NCBI GenBank assembly: GCA_964035545.1
Contig: OZ037771.1
Coordinates: 8,976,408-9,040,407, forward strand
Source of the DNA: Bugula neritina
Taxonomy: Eukaryota > Bryozoa > Gymnolaemata > Cheilostomatida > Bugulidae
Direction: 5' to 3'
DNA length: 64,000 nucleotides
Shown piece after piece: positions 1-17,108 of the stretch (within the stretch, counting starts at the first letter, position 1; the number at the start of each line of letters is the position of its first letter). The notes below the pieces were generated by a model. That model made no database searches and was not told the origin of the DNA. It was given only the letters and a program-made list of their open reading frames with translations. The position numbers and the translations under genes were made by a program.

Positions 1-1159
1 CTCGTAAATTTGTTCTTCAAAGGCATATTAAAATATTTCATACCTCTGTTCAACATTTCTTTTGTCAAAATTGCAACATTCAATTACCTCTGAAATTGAC
101 TTCCAAATTTACCGCAACACTTGCAATAAAAACTTATGTATTCGAATTTGGGGTGCACATTCGTCCCATAATCACTCGAATAATGAAGATTGTTTGACAA
201 ATTTTCAATCTAATGATCGTGACATTGATGATTTAATTGAAAATCGATAAAAATCACTTAAATCGTATTTTAAAATGTAGAAAAATAGTTAACATATATA
301 ATATCTGCATGGTCAATCAAAAAACGCATTCATACAAACCATGAAACATGTATATATAACAAAAATAAAACTCAAATTAAACTTTAATGCTGGCTGCATC
401 GGATTTGTTCTATTTAAAAATTCAACAAATCAATTGAGATATTTTCACAGTTTTGCTAACAACACAGCACTGTTTTCCAATCTCAACCAATCAGCAATCT
501 CAAACAATTTTTAAAAGTCTGTGAACAAATAAACCTAACAGATTTGCACCAGCATACTATTTCTAAAAGACCTAACAGTTCATGGAGTGTTGCATTAATC
601 ACCAACATAACATTTTACTTCACTAAATTAACATTTGGAAAATTTAGTGCACCAATTACTCTACATAAACACATTGTGAGAAACAAATTATTATCTTCAC
701 TTACTTCTCACCATCATCGAAAATATAATGACAAGCTATGTTTTTTCGTGCTCTTGCTCTTAGTAAAATATGCAAGTGTAAAACAAAGTGCAAGTGTGTC
801 AAATGCATTAAGCAATTAACTCTCATGTTCTTTCAAAAGTTTTGTGCTGTGAAATTACTTTAGTGTATTCAAAAGTCATTTGAGGGTGTGAATATTCAAG
901 ATTTTGGTCTATTGGAAGAAATATTCAATCTAAACATTTACACATTAAAAAGCTTTAGATTGCCCTTAATTTTAGTACAGTAAATGAAATCAAACTTGCA
1001 TGAACTTAGTTTGTGTGCTTACAAAAACCACTTGTGCTATATACAAAATGTTCAGACATTTTGTACATGCTTGAAGTGCAAGACCGGATCCCAAAGCACA
1101 ATCTCGTTTAGTTTGCCCTCGAAAAATATTTTTTCCTAGGCCATCAATATTTAAAATTA
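1..1159. other. No recognisable gene
   Basis: AT-rich sequence with only short open frames that show no domain I recognise. It directly precedes the polymerase remnant of the Polinton-like element and may be further decayed element sequence, but nothing in it supports that beyond position. Confidence 0.4.
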
Positions 1160-2400
1160 TTGAAGAGCAAACAGGAATATCTATGCCATCGTAATTAAGG
1201 TTTTATCCGTAACAGGCAACTTTTGACATTGAGCGTCACCTTGGACCAATTAGTAACTGTATTACATGTATGCTCTCTTTTGTATCCAACCACAAGGTGG
1301 TGAACATCAGTATTTGCTCTAATATTCCTGGCTATACTAGTCCCCTATGCTTAGTGTCAAATGGGAATGCTGATGATCTCATGAAAAGTTTTGTAATCCA
1401 ATGGGAGCTGTTGAGTTCAGTTGCCAAACAGTTATGTCTAAAACAATTTGAAACATATTTAATGATCTTGAGACTGTCAAAAAGTTCAGCTTTCTTCTAA
1501 ATAACAATTTCAAATAATGAACTGGTCTAATCAGAAAGTTTACAATAACAGGTCTGTTGAAAATCTAAAAATACAACTTGAATCCTATTTTAATGAGCTT
1601 CAAGTTATAAATCGCATAAGAACCTCACCTGTTAAAAATCTATAAAAGCATGATAAAATTCAATTTGTAATTAAAAGAAAGTGTATCAAAACTAAGCATT
1701 TAAAATTTCTTGACATAAATTTTATAGCTCCAGGTTTTTCATATGCAAATTTTATCAAAGCCTACAATTGTAGTATGAAAAAAGGCTTTTTCCCGTATGA
1801 ATATGTCACATCATTAAACAAACACAATGAAAATTCTCTGCCTGCACATGGCGCTTCTCATAGTAGTCTAACTCAATCAAATATCACAGCAGCAACTATC
1901 AGAGTTGTAAACAGGTTTGGCAAAATAAAAGCATGCTCACAATAAAAGATTATTTGATTCATTATTACAATCTTGATATATTTCCATTTTTAGAAGCTGT
2001 TGAAAAGCAACAAATTGTTTATCGTAAAAAGGCATTGATATGTTCAAGGACGGAATTAGTGTTTCATTTTTAACTACTAAATGGTTATTTAATGAATCAA
2101 ATACTAGAAGCTTCTGTATTCCACGGATTGGTAAAAAAAGAAGCAGATTTGTATAAAACTACGGAATAATAATACTTGGGTTCAAGTATTGTTGTCCACA
2201 GATATCATGAAGCTGAAAAAACTTTCATTCGCAAAAATAAATTTGATAGTAAATAAAAAAAGTTTGTAAAAATGTGTTTGGCTTTGATGCCAAAGCTTTG
2301 TATTTGTATTGTGCTATGCAAAAGCTTCCAACAGGTCTGGGAAAAAGGGCGCTCAAAATTTAAAAGAATTATTCACTTCATGCAAATGTAGAGTGTTGCA
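1160..2400 (+). pseudogene. Protein-primed type family B DNA polymerase remnant
   Basis: Pieces of a DNA polymerase B (the type carried by Polintons) are readable in changing plus-strand frames. Around 1270-1350 a segment with CSNIPGYTSP resembles the N-terminal exonuclease-side region; around 1700-1860 the segment KKGFFPYEYVTSL is characteristic; around 2175-2215 HRYHEAEKTFIR and around 2285-2340 DAKALYLYCAMQ-type residues mark the start of the palm side. Everything after the region near 2390 (the YGDTDS-type catalytic palm motif) is missing, so the polymerase is both frameshifted and 3'-truncated. Attribution is by motif recognition only. Confidence 0.72.
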
Positions 2401-2459
2401 AACAAACTAAAAATAAAGAATTATGTAATACACATGTCAAGACTTTATTAACTAAACTT

Positions 2460-3010
2460 GAAATATTACACTTTTCATCGAAAAATGACTACGTGAAGGG
2501 AACAGTTGTAGAAAGGTCTAATAGACTTCTTCAAACTAGATTGTATCAATGGTTTACTAAAACCCAAGAGCACAACTGGACTAATGTCATCGAACACATT
2601 GTCGATTCATATAACAATACTGTCGGCTTATCAACAAAACTCTCACCAGCAAACATCGATAGGGAAAATGAGGAAGATCTTTGGTTTAATTTGTATGGAA
2701 ACTTAAAAGCACCTAATCTTTTGAAGGCAAAGCTAAAAGTTAATGACATGGTTGGAATAAGCAAAAACATGTTTTTAGTAAAGGATATATAGAATATTAG
2801 TCTATAGAAACTGTTGTCAGTCAGTTTTTTGAAACTGCATCTTGAAGATAAAAAAACTAATTAATTTACAGTTCATACTGCAAAAAGTTATGCAGTCTGA
2901 CAACTTTACAGTGAAAAAGATTCTTGATCAGCGAAAAGTTGGTCGAAAAGTTGAGTATTTGGTAAAGTTTAAGGGATATCCTGCAAAATTTAACCATAAA
3001 TATCCAAGTC
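2460..3010 (+). pseudogene. Polinton-type integrase (C-terminal core plus chromodomain), decayed
   Basis: An open stretch at 2493-2792 carries the end of an rve-type integrase core: VVERSNRLLQ (the glutamate of the DDE triad lies in such a motif) followed by HIVDSYNNTVGLS and a tail resembling integrases next to F54H12.2-type genes. After a stop, roughly 2880-2985 reads as a chromodomain with KVEYLVKFKGYP. The N-terminal zinc-binding part and the first two catalytic aspartates are absent. The integrase would have inserted the element into chromosomal DNA; this copy cannot. Confidence 0.75.
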
Positions 3011-3105
3011 TAATTTAAAACAAATTTACTATAAGAGTTTCAAAAAGTTGTTTTTGTATATCTATATCGTTAATTATAATAAAGTTCATTTTACTATCGA
3101 TCATC

Positions 3106-3970
3106 ATGGCTAGTTCATTCTATGCAGTACTTCCTTTCAATTCATCTATGATCAATTTTCTTAAGAATAATTAACACACATTTGAAGTTAAACTTCCTAC
3201 GATGCTCCCTTACTTTGAGAGAGACTGAAAGGTTGGACTCTAAAATTTAGTTCCCATCAACTTGGAAGAATGTATTTGATGGAACTGCAACAATAAGATT
3301 TGATGATTATCACTCTCATGTTAATTTTAAATTGTTTAATGGAGTATACTCTGCTATATCCGAACTAATGAATCAAATCCAGAAAATATTTAGAAATGCC
3401 CAAGTTGATAACGATATTGTTCTTCATTATGATATCAAAAACAGAATAATTCTTATAGTTTTCTATAATTCAGCTGATTTTGAAATGCCATTTAGTCAAA
3501 ATATTTTAAACATGCTTGGATTGACAAAATTACCAGGGAATTTTTACACTGTGAGAATTTATGAAGCTCATTCTGATATCACAGATGGCTTTTACATCAT
3601 ATGTGTTTGCTGGTGTTGTACAAAACCGAATTGTTGGGGATTCGATAGTTTTTTTAAAGTTGTGCCCGTGGAACGTATCGAAAAAAAGTCTTACAATAAA
3701 TTGGTTAAAGTTCATCACATTCAATATGTTTCTTTCAACAAGACTTTGCAGGACACAGTAGAGATAAATATAAGACAAGATAATGGTGATATTGTGCCAT
3801 TTGCAAACGGGGAAAGTTGGTCTGACACTTCATTTCACGAGACAATGTAAGTTCCTTATAGCTTTGATGCAACTTCTTCAGATTACAAAGTATATTCTAA
3901 CCAGGCAAGTAGAACCCTGCCAATTTTTAGAGGTCAAACTATTCAACGTGGTAGTAGACTTGGTGTAATC
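3106..3970 (+). pseudogene. Polinton-associated structural-type protein remnant
   Basis: It begins with an ATG at 3106 followed by SSFYAVLPFNSSM, the usual start of a protein family found beside F54H12.2-like genes in animal Polintons. A stop near 3172 and further breaks interrupt it; the longest open part is 3332-3850. A frameshift near 3815 moves the final conserved stretch (GKVGLTLHFTRQ) into another frame. The family is probably a minor virion or penton-like component, but this is inference from context; no function is shown by the sequence itself. Confidence 0.62.
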
Positions 3971-4280
3971 TCAAAAATATTTGAAGGAATTGCACCTGTT
4001 CTAAAATCAGCTGCAAAAGCTAATGGTAAATATTAGCTAATAAACAGCGGAGCCAATATGGCTAATGATGTTTTGGAAAAAAATCTTCCAATGATATAGC
4101 TAAAGTCAATTTAACACAGAGCGAAAAAAATCTGTTCAAAGATTTAACTTCAATATTTTGTTCAAAAGTAGGCGGAGCTAAGAAACGAAGTAAACCCAGA
4201 GGGAATCAACACAAAACTTCTAAAAGCAAATGCCGAAAACTGACTAAAGACATTTTCATCTATAACCTGGAAGAATAAAA
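3870..4280 (+). pseudogene. Small basic Polinton-associated ORF, decayed
   Basis: It contains LPIFRGQTIQRGSRLG followed by an alanine- and lysine-rich stretch and ends near 4275 with a basic KKRSKPRGNQ-type region. This pattern (a RG/GLG motif and then a basic tail) is known from small genes between the preceding structural gene and F54H12.2-like genes in such elements. In-frame stops (for example near 4035) break it. A DNA-binding or membrane-active virion role is possible but not demonstrated. Confidence 0.45.
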
Positions 4281-4289
4281 AATGTATGT

Positions 4290-5430
4290 TCATAAACTCA
4301 ATAAAGATTCACAGGAAAGCACAGCTCATGAGCTTGACTTATTCAGTGTTTTTTTTATCAAAAACTAGTGTTCTTAAAAGTTAAATTCATGAACTTGGTC
4401 CACTACGAGAACCAAGAAAAAATGCACTAATTAATTCCAGAATTGATGGAAATATAGATCATTAGTTAGATTTGAGTAACTCGTTTCTTCATGTGCAATG
4501 TCGAGCGTTACATCAAGATGGGATGGAATTAACTAATGTGGAAGGTGACAAAAATTTGCTCTCAACAACAATTTACTGCAATCTTTGGTAATTTAAATAA
4601 ATGGAAAAGAAATTCAACATGAAGCAAATACCCTCATAAAGCTTTTCTCTCAAATAAGCTCAACTTTGGAAAAGATGCTAAATCTTCTCACATCACTCCA
4701 CATCTTAGGATTGAAGATGAAATGTTTGAGAACCAAACAGGAAAATATCAAAATGAAATCTAAATTAAATAAAATGTCTTTGAGTAAAACTTTGGAACTC
4801 ATTGGACAACTAAACAGTGTATTATTCAACTAGCCTCGTTACCTTTTTCATCAACTCTTGGTCTAACGTTTCGTAAGCCAACTGAAGAAACAATTAGTGT
4901 ACACTGAAACAGATGATCTGATTGAGATTGATAAGACTCGAGTGGCAACAAAAACTTCAACATCTTGAACACTCTTTAATTGTTGGAAGTTTTGAGCAGA
5001 CTTTTTTCGAAGAAGTTTCATTTTTTTCACCCATTAGGCAAGCTTATGCAGATCAATTTTCCTTGCTCTTTCTCAATTATATTCTATTATAATATTTCAG
5101 AAAAGCTTAGAAGTCACTGGGTAGCAGTTTTTATTTCAGAGAAAGGAAAAAAGATATTTTGATTTAAATAGTATTAAGCTCATTACAGAAAAATTATTGT
5201 CTAAAATTTGCTCTTTATCAAACGTTGTGCATCATTTCAATTTAATAAGATTCAAAAGCAAATCTTTCTTTTTGGACAATACTGTTTAACATTTTTGATG
5301 CTTCGAGCTAAAGGATTTTCTTTTTCTTTTATTCAGAATTTGCGTTTAGAATGCTCTACACCATATGAGAGATCACATAATAAACTTTTTTTTATTAATA
5401 AATTGACAGGGTTTCCTTTCATCTAGAAAT
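4290..5430 (+). pseudogene. F54H12.2-like capsid-type gene, decayed
   Basis: Recognisable pieces are HELDLFSV near 4325, SNSFLHVQCRALHQDG near 4475-4520, INGKEIQHEANTL near 4595-4635, and ELIGQLNSVLF followed by PRYLF near 4795-4850, ending around 5425. The order agrees with the F54H12.2 family, likely the major capsid-type protein of these elements (inference). Many stops and frame changes show it is dead. It is the last element gene before the unrelated SLX4-like gene. Confidence 0.6.
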
Positions 5431-6206
5431 TCACAAAATGTAAGCAAAGTAACACATGTATGCATGAAGTAATTTCTGTAAAATTTCCTTAATAAATATT
5501 TTTAAACATACTGTATACTATTAATTGAAAATTACTTACCACAAGCGTAAGTAAAATACTATCTCGGTGTGAGTAATGGGAAATATAACACAGGGATGGG
5601 GTCCCAAATACTCCGCTATACTTCTCTCAAGCCTATTGACTTTATAATAAATTTCGTTCATACATGACTCATTTGCTTTTGATGCATCTGCTCTGCTTAG
5701 TGTCTGCTGCACTTTAGAGCTGATAGTAATTATTGCTAACTTTGATGTTCAATATCTATAGTTGGGTCATTTTATTTTTTCACTTAGAGGCATGTATAGC
5801 CAGTGTTTTAAATATTAAATCAGCTTAGTAATTAATCTGGGTGCTGCAACAGCAAATAATAGCAAGGAATGAAAATCAGTAATATCAACTACTAGTTCTA
5901 TAATGCCATAAACATGTAATACATTGTTAATGTAAAGTTGTCTTCTCCCGACTATTTCTGTAACTAGAAACACTCCTTTTTTTTACTTTTGTAGTGTATG
6001 AATGCGCAAATTAAAGCAGTTTTGGGATAGCCAATATTTACTAGTATGCAAGAAGCTTGGTCTCATAATTAAATTGTTTGATTTTCTAGACATGAAAATT
6101 GCACAGAAGCAACCACTTTGCTTTTTTTACACATACTTCAGAGATTATCGGCAAAAGACTAAAACGGTTATATAATCAGCTTAGGTACTCTAATATTTGT
6201 AGAGCA
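5431..6206. other. Intergenic, possible 5' region of the next gene
   Basis: No coding signal of its own. An in-frame open stretch extends upstream of the chosen ATG at 6207 to about 6099 with a possible splice acceptor near 6090, so a 5' exon of the SLX4-like gene could end here. Confidence 0.4.
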
Positions 6207-11393
<5,187 letters not shown>

Positions 11394-12609
11394 GTAAGCA
11401 AACCCAGCAGACTAGGAGCTGAGATGAAAGTTTCACCCCTTCTGTCAACTATACTGTAGTTGCCACCCCTTCTGTCAACTGTACTGTTGGTGTTGCAAAG
11501 TGTACCAGACATTCTATAAATCGATATATTTCCCAGTTTTAGTATTAGTTTATGTTGGAGTGGTTAAAATACCTGCATCGCTTTTATTGTTTTTTAATAA
11601 TTAGTTTATATAAAAAGATGTTTTTGTGTATTCAGCACTTTTGATCATTTTATGAAATAATTAAACAAAAATTAATGCCTCTATAACATGACTGCTTGCA
11701 GACTGGAAATTGACGAGGTATTGGCTTGTTTTGATAATGTGAGTTGGTGCATCGATTGAGTTGTCACTTCTATGTGTTTTTAATAAGTTTGTTTTATAGT
11801 TTTTTGTAGTTGTATTGTACATAGTTTTCACAATTAAAAAGCTTAAAGCAGATCCGTGCATCTACTACTAAATGTTTAGTTATATAATAAATTGTTTTGC
11901 TCTGCATATGGTGAAGCAGAACATAGTATTTGTATAGTTATCACATATTGAACTATTTGAGTCTTATAGTTTAACCAATTATATTCAATGTGCTTTATTT
12001 TCTATTTAAATCTCAGTTTATTTTTAGAGAAATATAGTGTGTTTATATGGCAACACAAAATTATGTGTTTGGTGTGAGACATGAATGTATATTTGATACT
12101 CAGTGATTAGTGGGTGAAGCGATCTGTTAAGTCAGAACTCTGGAACTTTTGATGGCAGCCAGAGGTGTAGTTGCTAGTCTTGAAGACTTTGCATTACTCA
12201 CACTTTAGAGCAGAGTTTCAATAATCTCACAATATCAGTTTATCACTTTCCAAGATTACATTAAAATTTGAAAATATTAGTGTTTTTGTGTGAAGATAAG
12301 ATGGAGGCATTTCACTGGTCTGACAACACATGATTGCAGGCTACGCTTCATTGACTTATTATCTTGTCAATTTGTTGTCCACTGTCTGGGAACCAACAGC
12401 AGGGCTCAGGGGGTGAGAGGTTAGCCAGTTCAATAAAATAATGGGAACTTGTTACTTGTATTTAAAATAATGTTGAAATATTGCTGGTAAAACCTGTAAC
12501 TAATAGCAAACCACTTTACCATCTGCAGAATCATGCTGTTGTTAGATATGTGTTCACTGAATGAGTGCTGATTTCTGACCGGATTTAATATCAATAGAAG
12601 TCAGAAAGT
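11394..12609. other. Intergenic or last intron/3' end of SLX4-like gene
   Basis: No clear exon. A two-fold repeat of CACCCCTTCTGTCAACT lies at about 11436-11482. The acceptor at 11700 (CTTGCAG) would continue the SLX4-like frame for three codons to a TGA, a weak candidate for its terminal exon. The rest shows no coding signal. Confidence 0.4.
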
Positions 12610-15600
12610 ATGAAAGAGCAGGTAAGACACTAATCTTCTCCATTGACCTCTATATGCATGACCATATGATATGTGCAACTGTAGGCATTCTGTTCATGAT
12701 AATAAGTAACTGTAGAAGTTGGCAAGGCTGTGTAATATTACCAGATTGGTTGTGTGACTAATGTGACTCACAAACTGGTGAATTTTTTGGTGTTCAGAAG
12801 ACATTAGATTTACATTTAGAGACTTGTGATAAAATAGTTTAGATAAATTTAGGAGGAATAGACCGCTGTAATAAATACAGTATATGAGAGTGTAGAATAC
12901 ACATATAATTATCATATATTATTTATGTAATAAAGAGTGAATGCATGAGAGTTTATATTACATGTGTATATCTTATTCAATCAAAAGCTGAGGAGAATGT
13001 AATGGTGAGTGAGCCTCTTGAATCTTCAGAAGTTCCAGTGCCCATTCTAATATGATGCCATTTCCTTTCAGAGAGCAAAAGCAGTCTCAGTGTTCACTTT
13101 GTGGTCAATAATATGTCTACAATTAGCTTTTTTCCTGCTCCTGTCAATGCTCTATGTTTGGAGGGAGGGATCTCTAACATCCCACAGACTATTAGCAGAT
13201 ACTCAGAGTCAGCAAGTTGCTGAAAGGTCTACATTGTTAGTAAGTACTTCAAATAATGTTCCAACATCCAGTATCTGTAAAAAAGGTTTCTCCTTGTTGA
13301 AAAACCTCCTGTGCATGGGCTTATAGCCGCCATCCCTGTGAGAACACCTGGTTAATAGAATTCTTTTAGCAAAACTTTTTTTACTATTGTAGCAGAGAAG
13401 CGATTGTGATTGAATGCCCTTCTTAGTATCACCAAGAGATCAAATCACTAACATCCTGTTTACTAAACCATCACCTTAAATATTAAGCTAGAGACTCCTT
13501 TATCCTTGTTGAAAGCTATATAGGTCAATGGACATTGCGAACAAGCATATTGCTAGCAGCTCTGATTCAAAGGTTTCTCTTTGGTTCACTACATGAGCAG
13601 CTAGTGATGTGGAAGTTAAGTTTATGAATTAGGTTGTTTACCTGATTATTACATAGGAAATAACGCACTCTCCACCGAGACATGGAAAGAGAAAGTCTTC
13701 CCACAATAAGAGATACAGGCAACCTGGGACGGAATTGCACACTCTAAATTATGAGTACACTTTAAACCCTGCAGATAATGTATGCAATGAGCCAGTTTAT
13801 CTTCTAGTCTTAGTTGAATCTACTACACACAATGCCATGGAGAGAGATTACTTCAGAAAGAGGTGGAAATTGACAAATTACAACAACAAAAAGATTGCTA
13901 CTTTCTTTGTCACAGGTTAGTATTATTAAATGAATAGAGTTACTGACCATATTTCTGGTTATTACCCATCAGATGTTGTCATCACGACTGTTGGTCATGC
14001 TATGAGTCATGCTATTGAATTGCTACTATTAAATTCACTGTCTTTGGTATCGAAGCTGTTCCACATGAATAGAAGATGGAGGAGAGTTTTGACTACTTGC
14101 AAATATTTATCTCACTAAATCAAAACCTAAGTTCCTGTATATAAGTTATGGAAAAACTGGCTCTTGGTTTTTTTATTGTTTTATTAAACAGAAAAATATT
14201 TTAAGTGAACCAGTAGATTACTGTCGTCAAAAATTGTATTTATATGTTACACAATAACTTTTTGTTGCATACAAGGAGAAGTGCTGTTAGTGCCAGAATG
14301 TAGATTCATCCTAACTTAGGTTTATTATTTTGGGTTCGACCTTGTGAACAAAAATGGCTATTTCATAATATAATTAAACAGCCACTTATACTATAAAGTC
14401 TACCAGCCTCTCTCCCCCTCTTCTTCTGTCACTGTACCGTCACTTTGGACAGAATATATAAAGTGATATCGATGATACTTTTTATTTGTTATTGCAGCCC
14501 GCAGTGAAATAGCTATAGCGGACCAGTTGCTGAAATATGAACAAAAAAGGTAGATTGTACTGTTCGTGTTTTATTTAGATGAAGTTTAATTGAACAAATT
14601 CGTCAACATAAGTTTATGCAGTGCTAGACTCAAGCCACATTAAATCAAGTAAACCCTAATATCCTCAATCCAACCAACTTGAATTGATGTACTTGACTTT
14701 AAAATTTTAATTGACTCGATCATTGCAAATATTTTAAACTTGATCAAGTTAAGAAAGATGCCATTTATATAAATAATGGTTTTTGAATACTAGTTGATTT
14801 AAAGTATTTAAGTAATAATGTAGTAACATTTTATTATTCCATGAGCAATTTATACATGTCTAATTTCAGTGTTGATAAAAATGTTTAAAAATCATATCGC
14901 AAGTTGACTGTGTTTCATCTGATTAACTAGATTTTTGGAAATTAAATTGGCACAAGTTAAAAAAGTAGGTAAGAATGGCACACTGATGCTAAATTTCCAC
15001 AAACTTGCAATATTAACAATTTGCCAGTTTTACCTTCTTTTCCATTTATGCCATTAATACTTGACACCGATCAATGTAAAATGATGCTTTTAAAAGATTT
15101 ATATTCAATTTAAAAGTTTTACAATAATATTTATTGCAAAATTGTATTGAAATTCTTATTGCAGGGGTCAAAGCAAAATATAGCCGTGTTGAAGTTCGGA
15201 ATGATCTTTTTATTTTAGTTACATGCTAAACATAGGAAATTAATCTTTATCAGTTCATAATTACAAAGCATAAAATATTCAAGTAGTAATACAGTTATGA
15301 TGAAACAACCCTAAAATACCATAACAATAATATTTAGTAGTATTATGTATACAACTGAATGGTCTTTTATTACATAAACAACACTGCTGCTCTGAATTGT
15401 TAATCTGTAGTTGTTAGGTGCTCATGTATTGTAGATATGGTGATATTCTACATATTGATTTTCAAGATAGCTATAGGAACTTGACTCTCAAAACTATGTT
15501 AGGACTGCGATGGGCTGTAGACGAGTGCCAGTCTTTCAAATATCTTATGAAGACAGACGATGATATGATTGTGAATTTTGATGTACTTATCAGCTTACTA

Positions 15601-16573
15601 GAACGGCTACCATCTAACATAACTACAGGTAGTTATATGCAACATTAGTACTGTTTAAATCAAAATGTGCACACAAGAGTCATCCAAGTGCTAAGGGTGG
15701 TAGTTTTGGTAGATCTTTATACTGGAGTTATGATGTCAAACAAACCCCCAATAAGAAACAACTCTGACAAATGGCACGTCACACTAAAGGAATATCCACA
15801 CAGTAGATACCCTGACTACATGGGAGGTCCTGGATATGTTCTGGCATACCAAGCTGTCACCAAAGTTATAACTGCTAGCTACAATGTGCCCTTTATGCCA
15901 ATGGAAGATGTATTTGTAGGTAAGATATTGGCAATTGACCATTATTTGTTATAGCCGATTGCAGCCAAATAAATAATGTTAGAATGGTATGCTGAAGTTG
16001 CTGTCAATGTCAAACAACCATAAACTATGCAAGCGTTCAAAAGTAAAATATTCTAAGCTTGGACAATGTTGAATCCTACAAATCTAGACAAACAACCGAC
16101 CATATCAGTTGGAACATGAGTTGACCAACATTGTTTGCTGAACATTATACAGCGATTTATATATTTCAAAATGTAATTTTATGGCAGGTATTTGTGCGGA
16201 AAAGGCTGCGATACAAGGTTACAGCAGTGTGAGATTCTCTAACTGGGAGATTTGGGACTATTACAACTTCTGCTGGTTTAGAGAGATTGCAATCCTACAC
16301 AAAGCAGACTTTGTGGTGCGAGAAATCTACTACTACGACAAGTTTATTAACAGACATACTTTCAACTTCAATTCCTGGCAGAGAAATGATTTATACAATA
16401 CTTTAGAGTTTGCTCAGCAGCGAGTGAATGTGGAAAACCACGCCAACGAATTTATAGGCTATCCCATGGTGTACAAGTGCTCAAAGACTACTTGGGAAAG
16501 GATACGAGCCAGATGTATGTACAAACACATTGTTAACTGGAAGATACCGCTTGAAAAAATTATAGACATTTAA
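12610..16573 (+). CDS. Beta-1,3-galactosyltransferase-like glycosyltransferase (GT31)
   Basis: Seven exons join without a break: 12610-12621, 13072-13239, 13657-13915, 14498-14549, 15435-15628, 15713-15919 and 16188-16573 (1,278 nt, 425 aa plus stop). The first exon codes only MKEQ. Residues about 10-31 are a hydrophobic signal anchor, so this is a type II Golgi membrane protein. GT31 motifs follow in order: VYLLVLVEST, a RKRW motif in place of RETW, YGDILHIDFQDSYRNLTLKT, the metal-binding DDD at 15556-15564 (KTDDDMIVN), GGPGYVL, and EDVFVG at 15904-15921. It would transfer a sugar (galactose or N-acetyl-hexosamine) from a UDP donor. The tail after EDVFVG is long (about 130 aa) compared with vertebrate B3GALTs. 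The exact acceptor cannot be predicted. Confidence 0.88.
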
Positions 16574-16859
16574 AATACAAACGAGAAGAAGACACCGTTT
16601 ATTTATAATAGTTGTTCATAATCATGGAGCTGACTCATATTTTCTTTCTGATAAGGAACATGTATATGCTGCTTCTGCAAAACTTTTATTAATAACATTG
16701 ATAAAATAGTCAGCTTATGCGTACCAGCAAACACGCGAGTAGTATAAGTCTCTCTAGGAGTATGAGAATTAGCAAAGACCAAGCGTGTCAAAATAGTAGA
16801 TATTCTGGTTAGCCTATGAACATTGCTACAATTTAATTTAGCATTGTCGGCCTACATGG

Positions 16860-16865
16860 AATAAA
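16860..16865 (+). other. Candidate polyadenylation signal of the galactosyltransferase gene
   Basis: AATAAA 287 bases after the stop codon, the first canonical hexamer downstream. Not confirmed by transcript data. Confidence 0.4.
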
Positions 16866-17057
16866 TTAAGCCTTTCAATTAGCTATGCAGTCAGAATGTC
16901 ATCTACTACAAGGTAAATCAATGAATAGTTGGGCAGTTTATTTCTGTCCTTTGGTATCTTTCAGTGTATAATTAGAGGATTTTCTCACAGAGTAAGAAGT
17001 ACCCAGCAGGTCAAAAATTGTTATTTTTGGTATGAATATGGATGATTCAATAAGTTA

Positions 17058-17063
17058 TTTATT
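17058..17063 (-). other. Candidate polyadenylation signal of GCNA
   Basis: AATAAA on the minus strand (TTTATT on plus), about 46 bases after the GCNA stop codon. The two neighbouring genes converge here. Confidence 0.5.
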
Positions 17064-17108
17064 AATTAATTATTTCAGTAAAAAGATGAAAATTTTATAC
17101 AATAATTA

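Larger units (their letters stand above)
1160..5430 (+). mobile_element. Decayed Polinton/Maverick-like element (internal part)
   Basis: Five consecutive plus-strand gene remnants occur in an order typical of animal Polinton/Maverick (adinto-like) elements: family B DNA polymerase, retroviral-type integrase with a chromodomain, and three structural-type genes, the last resembling C. elegans F54H12.2. All are interrupted by stops and frameshifts, so this is an old, immobile copy. I could not find the long terminal inverted repeats that would bound a full element, and there is no packaging ATPase or protease I can recognise, so the copy is probably internal and truncated. The assignment rests on gene order and short conserved motifs. 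Confidence 0.7.
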
